Assembly (NCBI GenBank): GCA_946407325.1
Contig: CAMJNN010000007.1
Coordinates: 1-32,200, forward strand
Direction: 5' to 3'
Length of the DNA: 32,200 bases
From: an uncultured Prevotellaceae bacterium
GTDB taxonomy: Bacteria; Bacteroidota; Bacteroidia; Bacteroidales; Bacteroidaceae
Position numbers and translations under genes: made by a program
Notes under the pieces: model-generated
Databases searched by the model: none
Told to the model about the DNA's origin: nothing
Seen by the model: the letters and a program-made list of their open reading frames with translations, nothing else
Part shown: positions 1 through 8,266 of the stretch, piece after piece
Numbering within the stretch: position 1 is the first letter of the stretch
How the letters are laid out: each line of letters opens with the position of its first letter

Positions 1-744
1 GAAACCAATGCTGATGCATTTGGCGGTCCTGATAAGGCACATGAGTCTTTTACCGATGTACAGAAAGCCATCAACTACTCTATGACTTCCTTCTTTACTA
101 CAGGAGGTATTCGTGGAGGCAAGCAAAAGATGGACAAGTTCTACCCTCGCAGTTTCAACATGGGCATACGGCGAGAGGTGGCGCAAGTATTGGGAGGCTT
201 CTCCAAAATGCGCTTTGGCGAAGACATCGACTTCAGTATTCGCATTGTAAAAGGAGGTTACAAGAGCTGTCTGTTTAGTAAGGCATGGGTATATCACAAG
301 CGTCGTACCGACCTGAAGAAGTTCTTCAAGCAAGTCAACAACTCTGGCATCGCCCGCATCAACCTATATAAGAAGTATCCAGAGTCATTGAAGTTGGTAC
401 ATCTATTGCCTGCTATTTTCACTATAGGTGTTGGCTTCTTGGTGTGCTTATTTATAACTGGTCTTCTAGTGGTAACAGCCATCCAGACGGACATCATCAA
501 CCCTGATCCGCCCTTTGGTTTAATGATTTGTGCAGCTGCCCTGCTTCCATTACTTTTGTTTTCCATTATCATCTTTATCGATGCATCCATCAGAAACAAA
601 AGTATGAAGATAGGTTGGTTGGCAGTAGGTGCTTCTTTTATCCAACTCATAGGTTATGGAAGTGGCTTTATCAGAGCTTGGTGGAAACGATGCCTCAAGA
701 AGGAAGGTGAGTTTGAAGCTTTCAAAGATAATTTCTATAAATAA
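1..744 (+). CDS. Family 2 glycosyltransferase, C-terminal part (5' end outside window)
   Basis: The frame is open from base 1, so the first ATG inside it (base 82) is not the true start; 247 residues are visible. The soluble part ends with a GT2-like acceptor-side region: an FNMGIRRE stretch followed by GEDIDFSIR, whose ED pair fits the catalytic-base motif of processive-type GT-A glycosyltransferases. Three hydrophobic segments follow (about residues 138-163, 175-198 and 208-228 of the visible part), then a basic tail, which suggests a cytoplasmic catalytic domain anchored in the inner membrane. Such enzymes transfer sugars from nucleotide donors to lipid or glycan acceptors; the substrate cannot be read from this fragment. 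radC follows after 26 nt on the same strand. Family assignment is fairly secure, specificity unknown. Confidence 0.8.
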   Translation, partial: ETNADAFGGPDKAHESFTDVQKAINYSMTSFFTTGGIRGGKQKMDKFYPRSFNMGIRREVAQVLGGFSKMRFGEDIDFSIRIVKGGYKSCLFSKAWVYHKRRTDLKKFFKQVNNSGIARINLYKKYPESLKLVHLLPAIFTIGVGFLVCLFITGLLVVTAIQTDIINPDPPFGLMICAAALLPLLLFSIIIFIDASIRNKSMKIGWLAVGASFIQLIGYGSGFIRAWWKRCLKKEGEFEAFKDNFYK

Positions 745-770
745 ATGTTTAACTATTCATTCATAACTAA

Positions 771-1457
771 ATGGAAAAGTTATCTATCAATCATTGGGCA
801 GAAGAAGATCGCCCTCGTGAGAAAATGATGCGGAAAGGTGCAGACGCACTGAGTATAGCAGAGTTGCTGGCTATCCTGATAGGAAGTGGCACAACAGAAG
901 ACAGTGCCGTATCGCTAATGCAAAAGGTATTGTCACGTTGCGACAATAACATCAACACTCTAGGCAAGTGGAGCCTGAACGATTTCACCTCTTTCAAAGG
1001 ATTAGGACCAGCTAAAGGAATTACCATAATGGCGGCATTGGAATTGGGTAAACGCAGAGCTATGCAGGAACCGATTGAAAGAGCTGTCATCAAAGAATCG
1101 ACTGATATCTACAACATCTTCCACCCTTTATTGTGCGACAGTCCTCAAGAGGAATTCTGGTTATTACTGTTGAACCAAGCCGCTAAAGTAATTGACAAAG
1201 TACGAATCAGTCAAGGAGGTATCGACCAGACTACTGTGGATGTCAGATCCGTCATGCGAGAGGCAATCCTCGTTCGTGCAACTCAGATAGCGATAGTGCA
1301 CAACCATCCATCAGGGAATCTGAAACCCAGTAACGAAGACATCAATATCACCAATAAAATCAAGAAGGCGAGTGATTTGCTTAACATAAGACTAATTGAT
1401 CACGTTATCGTTACTGACGGTAATTTCTACAGTTTTCACGACCACGGACTAATATAA
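771..1457 (+). CDS. radC: RadC family JAB/MPN-domain protein (UPF0758)
   Basis: The 228-residue product has the two-part RadC layout. An N-terminal helix-hairpin-helix-like region (FKGLGPAKG, about residues 73-81) is followed by a C-terminal JAB1/MPN metalloprotease fold carrying HNHPSG at 177-182 and the downstream Asp190, that is the HxHPSGxxxPSxxD metal site. Length is typical of the chromosomal family. The biochemical role is unresolved: the old link to DNA repair in E. coli was withdrawn, and a peptidase-like activity is only inferred from the fold. The gene follows the glycosyltransferase after 26 nt and may be co-transcribed with it; the next gene has its own promoter. Start at ATG 771 fits the family N-terminus. 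Confidence 0.93.
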   Translation: MEKLSINHWAEEDRPREKMMRKGADALSIAELLAILIGSGTTEDSAVSLMQKVLSRCDNNINTLGKWSLNDFTSFKGLGPAKGITIMAALELGKRRAMQEPIERAVIKESTDIYNIFHPLLCDSPQEEFWLLLLNQAAKVIDKVRISQGGIDQTTVDVRSVMREAILVRATQIAIVHNHPSGNLKPSNEDINITNKIKKASDLLNIRLIDHVIVTDGNFYSFHDHGLI

Positions 1458-1467
1458 TCAGTTTGAC

Positions 1468-1498
1468 TTGCACCATTCATTGAAATATTCTATTTTTG
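1468..1498 (+). promoter_or_regulatory. Bacteroidetes-type promoter for the DUF59 gene
   Basis: In the 61-nt gap after radC there is TATTTTTG (1491-1498), a full match to the -7 box TAnnTTTG. A TTG at 1468-1470 lies 20 nt upstream in the -33 position. Transcription would start near 1505 with a short leader of about 14 nt, and would serve the DUF59, phosphoesterase and GH13 genes, which follow with gaps of 4 and 18 nt. Confidence 0.7.
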
Positions 1499-1518
1499 CA
1501 GTTGATTAGAAAAAGGAT

Positions 1519-1830
1519 ATGGATACATTTGCATTAGAAGAGAAAATTGTGGAGATGCTCAAGACCGTTTACGACCCTGAGATTCCCGTCAACGTGTATG
1601 ACTTAGGCCTCATATACAAGATTGACGTGAATGAAGAAGGTGAAGTAAACATTGATATGACGCTAACTGCCCCTTCATGTCCTGCTGGTGATTTCATAGC
1701 GGAAGACATCCGCATGAAGGTCAACTCCATTAAGGAGGTAAAATCCACCAATATCAACCTCGTGTTCGAACCTGAATGGGACAAGGACATGATGTCGGAA
1801 GAAGCAAAACTGGAATTAGGTTTTATGTAG
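1519..1830 (+). CDS. DUF59/MIP18 family protein, probable Fe-S cluster assembly factor (SufT/PaaD-like)
   Basis: This is a compact 103-residue protein made almost entirely of the MIP18/DUF59 domain. It shows the family signature YDPEIPVNVYDLGLIY (about residues 18-33) and the APSCPAGD loop with the conserved Cys54. Stand-alone members of this family act in maturation of iron-sulfur proteins (SufT in bacteria, CIA2/MIP18 in eukaryotes). No suf genes are visible here, so the role is by family only. ATG 1519 is preceded by an AAAAGGA stretch and by a good promoter. The next gene starts 4 nt after its stop, which indicates co-transcription with the LpxH-like and GH13 genes. Confidence 0.88.
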   Translation: MDTFALEEKIVEMLKTVYDPEIPVNVYDLGLIYKIDVNEEGEVNIDMTLTAPSCPAGDFIAEDIRMKVNSIKEVKSTNINLVFEPEWDKDMMSEEAKLELGFM

Positions 1831-1834
1831 CAAT

Positions 1835-2605
1835 ATGCTTATGAAAAAAGTGTTTTTCCTTTCTGATGCCCATTTAGGCTCGTTGGCAATTGAACATGGC
1901 CGCACACAAGAGCGCAGACTGGTAAATTTCCTTGAAAAAATCAAGCACCAAGCTGCTGCCATCTATCTTATGGGCGACATGTTCGACTACTGGTATGAGT
2001 TTAAGACGGTGGTACCTAAAGGTTACACACGTTTCTTAGGCAAGTTGTCGGAACTGACCGACATGGGTATTGAAGTACATTTTTTCACAGGCAATCACGA
2101 CATTTGGTGTTACGACTATCTACCCAAAGAGTGTGGTGTCATCTTGCACAAAGAGCCTTTAACGACAGAAATCTACGGCAAAGAGTTTTACTTGGCGCAT
2201 GGAGACGGCCTTGGTGAAACGAATGTTACTTTTCAACTGTTGCGCTCAATATTTCATAGTCGCTTCTTGCAAAGGATGTTCTCTATGATTCATCCTCGAT
2301 GGAGTGTGGCTTTCGGTTTGCAATGGGCCAAACATAGTCGCATGAAGCGCAAAGATGGCAAGGAACCTGACTATATGGGTGAAGATAAAGAGCACTTGGT
2401 GTTATGGACGAAGGAATACCTAAAAAGTCATCCAGACATCAACTTCTTCATTTATGGGCATCGGCACATAGAACTCGACCTCTCACTGAGCGACCACACA
2501 CGTATGCTCATCTTAGGCGACTGGATTAATAGCTTTACCTACGCCGTCTTTGATGGAGAAAATATGTATCTTGAGAATTTTATAGAGGGAGAGACAATCC
2601 TTTAA
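1835..2605 (+). CDS. LpxH-like calcineurin-type phosphoesterase (probable UDP-2,3-diacylglucosamine diphosphatase)
   Basis: The 256-residue protein has the ordered metal-binding motifs of the binuclear metallophosphoesterase fold: SDAHLG (10-15), GDMFDYW (about 47-53), GNHDIW (about 89-94), AHGDGLG (about 125-131) and YGHRH near residue 209. Order and length match LpxH-type enzymes, which remove UMP from UDP-2,3-diacylglucosamine to give lipid X, the fourth committed step of lipid A synthesis at the inner-membrane face. Bacteroidetes proteins of this type usually carry that name, but substrate specificity is inferred. Two ATGs are possible, 1835 and 1841. The second gives the more usual N-terminus MKKVFFLSD. 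The gene is tightly linked to its neighbours (4 and 18 nt). Confidence 0.85.
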   Translation: MLMKKVFFLSDAHLGSLAIEHGRTQERRLVNFLEKIKHQAAAIYLMGDMFDYWYEFKTVVPKGYTRFLGKLSELTDMGIEVHFFTGNHDIWCYDYLPKECGVILHKEPLTTEIYGKEFYLAHGDGLGETNVTFQLLRSIFHSRFLQRMFSMIHPRWSVAFGLQWAKHSRMKRKDGKEPDYMGEDKEHLVLWTKEYLKSHPDINFFIYGHRHIELDLSLSDHTRMLILGDWINSFTYAVFDGENMYLENFIEGETIL

Positions 2606-2623
2606 CTGCAATATAACAATACT

Positions 2624-4363
2624 ATGAAAAAGTCATTCATTATCCTATTGATGTCCACATTGGCATCCATCAACATTACTGTTTTCGCGCAGCACAAAAC
2701 TCCACAATGGTTGGAAGAGGCAGTGTTTTATCAGATATATCCTTCTTCCTTCATGGACAGTGACGGCAATGGAATAGGTGATTTGCCTGGCATTACCAGT
2801 AAACTGGAATACATCAAGAGTCTTGGAGTGAACAGCATTTGGCTGAACGCCTGTTGTGTATCAGGATGGAAGGATGGTGGTTATGACGTCATAGACTATT
2901 ATAAAATCGATCCTCGTTTTGGTACTAATACAGACTTAGTGAACCTTGTCAACAAAGCACATGAGTTGGGCATTCGTATCTGCATGGATCTGGTGGCTGG
3001 CCATTCGAGCGATCAAAGCGAATGGTTCCTGCAGTCGAAAAGCGGCAAGGATATGCGATATAGCGATTACTACATTTGGACGGATGAGATCAGTGACAAA
3101 GAAAAGCAACTGATTATTCAACGTCATCAGGAAGTTAATCCAGCAGCCAGCTTTACGGGTAGGTTTGTAGAAGCCAATGCACCTCGTGCAAAGTACTATG
3201 AGAAGAACTATTACGAAAGTCAGCCGGCTTTAAACTATGGTTACGCCAACCCTGACCCCAATCATCCTTGGGAGCAACCTGTTACAGCTCCTGGCCCTCG
3301 TACTTTACGTCAGGAGATGAAGAACATCATGGCTTTCTGGTTCGATAAGGGTATCGATGGCTTCAGGGTAGATATGGCACAAAGCTTAGTAAAGAATGAT
3401 TCAGATGGAAAGGCAACAGCCGCTTTATGGCATGAGATGCGTGAATGGGTGGACACTAACTACCCTGAGCATATCCTGTTAGCAGAATGGTCAGCACCCC
3501 TTACCTCTATTCCTGCAGGATTCGATATAGACTTTTTCTTGCCTTGGAGAGATAGTAATGGTTATAAGGAATTGATATTACCAGAGCCATATGGCGTACA
3601 CAAGAAGAATTACTTCCATCCCGATGGCAATGGAACTATCAGCGACTTCGTACCTTATTATACAAAATGCTTGCAGGAATTAGGTGACAAGGGATATGTG
3701 GCGTTGCAAACGTCCAACCACGATTTCCCTCGTCCTAATTACGGAGACCGTAACACCATCGAGCAGTTGAAGGTATCAACAATGTTCTTCCTGACCCTTC
3801 GTAGTATGCCATTTATCTACTATGGCGATGAGATTGGTATGAAGTACAACGTGAATGCGCCAGAGAAGGAAGGTTCTCGTGAAGATCGCCCAGGCTTCTT
3901 TAACGAACGTTCTGGCGCTCGTACCCCTATGCAATGGACAAACGGCAAGAATGCGGGGTTTTCTACTTGTGAGCCTGACAACCTATATCTCCCTATTGAC
4001 ACAGAAAACAACAGTCTGACGGTAGAGACGCAAGAGAAAGATCCGAACTCGTTGCTCAACTACGTACGCCAACTGATTCAACTTCGTAAGAGTCATAAGG
4101 CAATGGGCAATACAGGCAATTGGACCTACATAGGAAATGTAGCACAGCCCTACCCTATGGTTTATAAGAGGAGTGGTGAAGGTGAAACATTTATCGTAAT
4201 ACTGAATCCGAGCGCTAAGAAGGTGAAAGCAAATATCCCCACACAAGGAGGGCAAAAAGCAACCTTCGTAATGGGAAGCGGCAAGACAACATACAAACCA
4301 GGAAAGGCTTTGGATAAGATAGAGTTAGACGGGGTATCATGCGCCATCTACAAAATCGAATAA
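2624..4363 (+). CDS. Exported GH13 family alpha-glycosidase
   Basis: Residues 1-22 form a signal peptide ending around VFAQ, so the 579-residue enzyme is exported, probably to the periplasm. The (beta/alpha)8 GH13 core starts with FYQIYPSSF and a calcium-loop-like DSDGNGIGD (45-53), as in the oligo-1,6-glucosidase/trehalose-synthase branch. Region II GFRVDMAQ supplies the nucleophile Asp250, region III LLAEW the acid/base Glu288, and region IV SNHD the transition-state stabiliser Asp367. Region I reads DLVAGH (122-127), with Gly where most members have Asn. A C-terminal beta domain follows. The enzyme probably hydrolyses short alpha-glucosides or transglycosylates; the substrate is not determinable. 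No sus-like transporter or regulator adjoins it. It converges on mutL with 6 nt between stops. Confidence 0.88.
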   Translation: MKKSFIILLMSTLASINITVFAQHKTPQWLEEAVFYQIYPSSFMDSDGNGIGDLPGITSKLEYIKSLGVNSIWLNACCVSGWKDGGYDVIDYYKIDPRFGTNTDLVNLVNKAHELGIRICMDLVAGHSSDQSEWFLQSKSGKDMRYSDYYIWTDEISDKEKQLIIQRHQEVNPAASFTGRFVEANAPRAKYYEKNYYESQPALNYGYANPDPNHPWEQPVTAPGPRTLRQEMKNIMAFWFDKGIDGFRVDMAQSLVKNDSDGKATAALWHEMREWVDTNYPEHILLAEWSAPLTSIPAGFDIDFFLPWRDSNGYKELILPEPYGVHKKNYFHPDGNGTISDFVPYYTKCLQELGDKGYVALQTSNHDFPRPNYGDRNTIEQLKVSTMFFLTLRSMPFIYYGDEIGMKYNVNAPEKEGSREDRPGFFNERSGARTPMQWTNGKNAGFSTCEPDNLYLPIDTENNSLTVETQEKDPNSLLNYVRQLIQLRKSHKAMGNTGNWTYIGNVAQPYPMVYKRSGEGETFIVILNPSAKKVKANIPTQGGQKATFVMGSGKTTYKPGKALDKIELDGVSCAIYKIE

Positions 4364-4369
4364 AAGGGT

Positions 4370-6223
4370 TTATCTGAACATTCTGCCAATCTCATCATCA
4401 GAGATAGTAGTGACAATAAGATGGCCGTCAGGGGTATAGTTAGGCATTGCCGACGAGAAGAGCTGATCCACCAAACTGGTCATTTCCTCTGTATTAAGGA
4501 CTTGCCCATAGACAATAGCAGCTGCATTCGCCAACGTAAGTGCCACAATCTGATGCATCTCCTCTTTTACATCATTGCCTTTCTCCATCGCCGTGTTTAC
4601 CATGCTACGCACCAACTCTACAGGACTTAAGCCTTCGATACCACCTGGCACTCCATTGATGGCATAACTACCACCTCCTAAGGAAGTCAGTTCAAAACCC
4701 ACCGCCAACAGATCTGGCATTATGGTTTCCAGCATCACCGACTCTGAAGGAGCCAATTGTATCATCTCTGGGAAAAGCAGACCTTGCGACGGACTTTGTC
4801 CCTGATTCAATTGACGGATATACAAATCAAACAACACTCGCACATGTGCCCTATGCTGATCTATCATCATCAAGCCCGACTTGACCGATGTGAGAATAAA
4901 ACGTCCTTTGTATTGCATCAAAGAAGAAGAACGTTCGGAGACATCCAACAAAGAATCGTTCATGACAAAAGAACCTTCATTTGCCTTTTCACCAAGGGAG
5001 TTCTCACCTCCAGGCAACACCTCTTGCTTAGCAGATGTATGTAGCCCTTGATAGAGTTGTTCCCACTGCTTGTCCACCGATTGCCTCTGATAGGTTTCTT
5101 TTGCAGAAGTATCGAAAGGATTGAAATGAGGGTTAATATTCACTTTCGGGGGGGCAGCATGTCGCTTGTCAGCATTAAATACAGGCAAGTCGAAAGGTAC
5201 ATCGGGTGCTTCAAAGTCAATCGTTGGTATAGCATTGAACTTCCCCAAAGCCTCTTTCACGGCAGCTGCCAATATTTGCCAAATGGATTGCTCGTTTTCA
5301 AACTTAATTTCTGCTTTGGTAGGATGTATATTGACGTCAATATTGGCAGGCTCCACATCAAAGAACAAGAAATAAGACACCTGTTCGCCTACAGGTATCA
5401 GTTGTTCGTAAGCTTCCATCACAGCTTTATGAAAATATGGATGTCGCATATATCGCCCATTCACAAAGAAATACTGGTTATTCCCCTTCTTGTGGGCGAA
5501 CTCTGGTTTAGATACATAGCCAGAGATGTTGATCAATGAAGTATCCACCTTCACTGGCAACAGTTGCTGATCCATACGCTTGCCAAACACAGCTATTATT
5601 CGTTGATGGATGGTCGTCTCTGGGAGGTTGAACACCTCAGTACCATTGCTATGCAAGGTAAAAGATACCTCGGGATGTACCAAGACGATACGTTCAAACT
5701 CAGTCAGTATATTGCTTAACTCTGTAGCATTTGATTTAAGGAATTTCCTTCGGGCAGGCACATTGAAGAAGAGATTCTTTACCGTGAAGCTACTACCTTT
5801 CGGACATGATGCAGTTTCTTGTGATACCACCCTTGACCCAGAAATCACTAAACGAGTTCCCAGCTCTTCATCCTCCATGCGAGTCTTGAGCTCCACTTCT
5901 GCCACAGCGGCGATGGATGCCAGTGCCTCACCTCTGAAACCCATGGTGTGCAAGTTGAACAAATCGGCAGCTTCTTGTATCTTGGAAGTAGCATGACGCT
6001 CGAATGCCAGTCGGGCATCTGTCTCCGACATTCCCTTACCATCATCTATTACCTGCACGCTGGTTTTGCCAGCATCCACCACCAGCACATGAATCTCATG
6101 TGCATCGGCGTCGATGGCATTCTCCACCAATTCCTTAATCAAGGAAGCAGGACGTTGGATAACCTCGCCTGCTGCTATCTGGTTGGCGACTGAATCAGGT
6201 AAAAGTCGGATAATATCACTCAT
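4370..6223 (-). CDS. mutL: DNA mismatch repair protein MutL
   Basis: The 617-residue protein has the GHKL ATPase motifs of Mut[11 protein letters not shown] (31-40), DDGKGM (about 60-65), RHATSKI and [11 protein letters not shown] variable linker and a dimerisation domain follow. MutL couples MutS mismatch recognition to strand removal. The start is placed at ATG 6223 rather than at an in-frame ATG 12 codons upstream, because [10 protein letters not shown] is the normal MutL N-terminus and because the upstream stop overlaps it as TAATG, which suggests translational coupling. In the C-terminal domain the endonuclease consensus DQHA(X)2E(X)4E reads [12 protein letters not shown] (455-466), and the usual CPHGRP element near the end reads TPDGHL. 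Endonuclease activity therefore looks lost. A run of seven C (5148-5154) lies in the linker. Confidence 0.96.
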   Translation of the reverse strand: MSDIIRLLPDSVANQIAAGEVIQRPASLIKELVENAIDADAHEIHVLVVDAGKTSVQVIDDGKGMSETDARLAFERHATSKIQEAADLFNLHTMGFRGEALASIAAVAEVELKTRMEDEELGTRLVISGSRVVSQETASCPKGSSFTVKNLFFNVPARRKFLKSNATELSNILTEFERIVLVHPEVSFTLHSNGTEVFNLPETTIHQRIIAVFGKRMDQQLLPVKVDTSLINISGYVSKPEFAHKKGNNQYFFVNGRYMRHPYFHKAVMEAYEQLIPVGEQVSYFLFFDVEPANIDVNIHPTKAEIKFENEQSIWQILAAAVKEALGKFNAIPTIDFEAPDVPFDLPVFNADKRHAAPPKVNINPHFNPFDTSAKETYQRQSVDKQWEQLYQGLHTSAKQEVLPGGENSLGEKANEGSFVMNDSLLDVSERSSSLMQYKGRFILTSVKSGLMMIDQHRAHVRVLFDLYIRQLNQGQSPSQGLLFPEMIQLAPSESVMLETIMPDLLAVGFELTSLGGGSYAINGVPGGIEGLSPVELVRSMVNTAMEKGNDVKEEMHQIVALTLANAAAIVYGQVLNTEEMTSLVDQLFSSAMPNYTPDGHLIVTTISDDEIGRMFR

Positions 6224-6510
6224 TATATCACTCCATTCATAATGGCATACCATACCCAAAGAAGTACAATAATCAGGAAGATAATCATGGCATTGTTAGA
6301 TTTGCTTCCTTTTTCTTTATAACGTTTCAGGTGGGTCGTACTTTCAGCAAATTTACCTCTGATGTCCTCAGGGTCAAACTCCTTAGGAGGCAGCATGCCT
6401 AACTCTCGTTTAGCATTCTCCTCTATCTTGGCAAGCTTCTCCTTTCGCTCGTCCACATAAATCCAATTATGATGGAAACCTCTTGGTTTCCTGACTGAGA
6501 ACATTCCCAT
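6223..6510 (-). CDS. Small conserved membrane protein, function unknown
   Basis: A 95-residue protein I cannot name. It has a basic N-terminus ([11 protein letters not shown]), a charged, probably helical middle part rich in Lys and Glu (about 20-70), and one hydrophobic segment at the C-terminus (about 74-93, [18 protein letters not shown]). This predicts a tail-anchored or C-terminally anchored inner-membrane protein with most of the chain in the cytoplasm. It lies between the OstA-like gene (24 nt upstream) and mutL (1-nt overlap), so it is clearly in the operon. A second ATG at 6504 is also possible. Placement beside LPS-transport-type genes hints at an envelope role, but this is only context. 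Confidence 0.8.
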   Translation of the reverse strand: MGMFSVRKPRGFHHNWIYVDERKEKLAKIEENAKRELGMLPPKEFDPEDIRGKFAESTTHLKRYKEKGSKSNNAMIIFLIIVLLWVWYAIMNGVI

Positions 6511-6534
6511 AATTTTTTATCTTTTAATTATAAT

Positions 6535-8238
6535 CTACCTCCTACCGTGTCTTACCTTGACATCACGAGGTGAACCTGTTGATTCCCTTTCCACCTTCTT
6601 CAACACTTGATCAGCCGGCTTACCCCTCCAATCAAAGATATCGTTCTTGTCTTTCGGACGCATATAGTCGAACCAAACGAAAGCCGACAAGCGGTCTTTG
6701 CCCTTAGGAACCTGATCCAAAGGATAGGCAGTGCCAGTGGTTTTCCCAATAAACATACCCTTGTCCATCTTTCTATCCTTCATAAACATCTTCAGATAAC
6801 TACCTTCTGCATATACCATCACGATAATAGTAGAATCTTTCTCATCAATCGGATAGTAAATAGTTAGCACATTGCCATTCACTTCTGTTTCTTTTATTTC
6901 ACCTGCCTCGAAATGCGCTATCATTTCTTTGCCAGTTATCTGGTTATAATGTACGGAATCATATCGCTCTATCGCCAATGCTTGGTTGATAATATGTGCT
7001 CGCTCTATCGTACTGTCGTTTGAGAACACTTTCACCAGTTCACCCAATAATTGTTCCTCACCATGCCACAACACAGGGTCGCGATACATAGTCATACAAG
7101 AATCCTTGCTGTTCAATACCAACGAATCGCACACTGCCTGAATATCACTTCTGTATGCCCTCACCTTATAATAGGCCCTCATCTCACGATAGGCAGAATC
7201 AGTTTTGGGATAGAAAGTAACCAGACGTAAAGTATCTCCGTGCATAAACAGACTATCGCCTTGTGAATAATCTACCGCAACTGCTCGCTTAGTAGCGTAA
7301 GCATTTTCTTTTAGCTCGTCATAATAGCAATAGTCACCCGTAAGCATATTCTTATTGACTGTATCGTTAAGAGCCACATTGCCAAAAGCCTCACCAAATC
7401 CCTGCTGACGGTCATAAAGCAGCGTATCACCTGTCAGCAAACGGCCTTCGTTCACCACTACAGACCGGTTGAAAAGTTCTCCTTGCTCAGTCACTGTGTT
7501 ATATATTCCCGAACTAGTATATATATGCGATTGCTCATTTACTATTTCGGCATCGCTGTTGATGGTAGCTATCTTAGTGACGGTATTATAAGTCAGGTCT
7601 TCCGAGGTGAGGGTAAACTGTGGGTTGACCAGTTCCACGTTGTACTCAAACACAGCCTGCTTGGTGGCCGGACTGTATTCTCCCAATACCGAAGTTAACA
7701 CATTCACAGTATCTCGCAACGTACCACCATCGAAGTAATAACCTAAGTCCTGTACACGGTCATAGTCCAAGCTATCCGTTTCCAACTGTGTCTCACGATT
7801 TATCAGTTTTACATTCTCACGCAGTTTAGCCAATTGGGCTATACCATCGTAATACATATAGTCACCGAAGATAAACAGAGTATCACCTTGTTCCATGCGG
7901 ACATTGCCGAAAGCCTCAACAGAATTGATTTTCTCGAAAATCAGTGCACTGTCACAATACATATACATACTGTCGTGCTTCAGCTTCACCGAACCTCGCA
8001 ACACCTGGACATCTGGACGCTTGTTCTGATCGGCCACTGCCTCGTCAGCATAGAGCAAGTCTATTCGAACCTTCTTGGGATCTTGGTCAACAGCATCAGT
8101 AGAAAAATGAGAATGGAGTATTGAAAACTTATCACCACGAATAGCCGAATAGCTATGAGGGACTGCCAGTACAGAGCATACAAGCAATCCTATCAGACAT
8201 AAGCTACTCCATATGACCTGCGTCCTTCTTTTCCGCAT
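6535..8238 (-). CDS. OstA/LptA-like periplasmic protein
   Basis: The 567-residue product begins with a basic stretch and a hydrophobic core (about 8-30), consistent with a signal peptide or N-terminal anchor. The remainder is a long series of short beta-rich repeats (examples: GSVKLKHDSMYMYCDSA, GNVRMEQGDTLFIFGD, SDAEIVNEQSHIYTSSG), each describing a rung with a DSA or GDxL-type turn. This is the OstA/LptA beta-jellyroll pattern, which forms the periplasmic bridge for lipopolysaccharide transport. Bacteroidetes carry such enlarged OstA-like proteins. The linkage to a SurA-like chaperone 28 nt upstream supports a role in outer-membrane assembly. The C-terminal 60 residues (from about residue 505) are less repetitive. 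An LPS function is inferred from fold and context. Confidence 0.85.
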   Translation of the reverse strand: MRKRRTQVIWSSLCLIGLLVCSVLAVPHSYSAIRGDKFSILHSHFSTDAVDQDPKKVRIDLLYADEAVADQNKRPDVQVLRGSVKLKHDSMYMYCDSALIFEKINSVEAFGNVRMEQGDTLFIFGDYMYYDGIAQLAKLRENVKLINRETQLETDSLDYDRVQDLGYYFDGGTLRDTVNVLTSVLGEYSPATKQAVFEYNVELVNPQFTLTSEDLTYNTVTKIATINSDAEIVNEQSHIYTSSGIYNTVTEQGELFNRSVVVNEGRLLTGDTLLYDRQQGFGEAFGNVALNDTVNKNMLTGDYCYYDELKENAYATKRAVAVDYSQGDSLFMHGDTLRLVTFYPKTDSAYREMRAYYKVRAYRSDIQAVCDSLVLNSKDSCMTMYRDPVLWHGEEQLLGELVKVFSNDSTIERAHIINQALAIERYDSVHYNQITGKEMIAHFEAGEIKETEVNGNVLTIYYPIDEKDSTIIVMVYAEGSYLKMFMKDRKMDKGMFIGKTTGTAYPLDQVPKGKDRLSAFVWFDYMRPKDKNDIFDWRGKPADQVLKKVERESTGSPRDVKVRHGRR

Positions 8239-8266
8239 GGCTATCCTTAATAATCAATTCTGTATT

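Noticed and set aside
5048..5539. 163-aa open frame on the plus strand
   Set aside because: It lies fully antisense to mutL, which is well conserved, and has no recognisable domain, promoter or neighbours.
6224..6259. Upstream in-frame ATG of mutL as the start
   Set aside because: It would add 12 residues that overlap the preceding gene and do not belong to the MutL N-terminus; ATG 6223 overlaps the upstream stop as TAATG.
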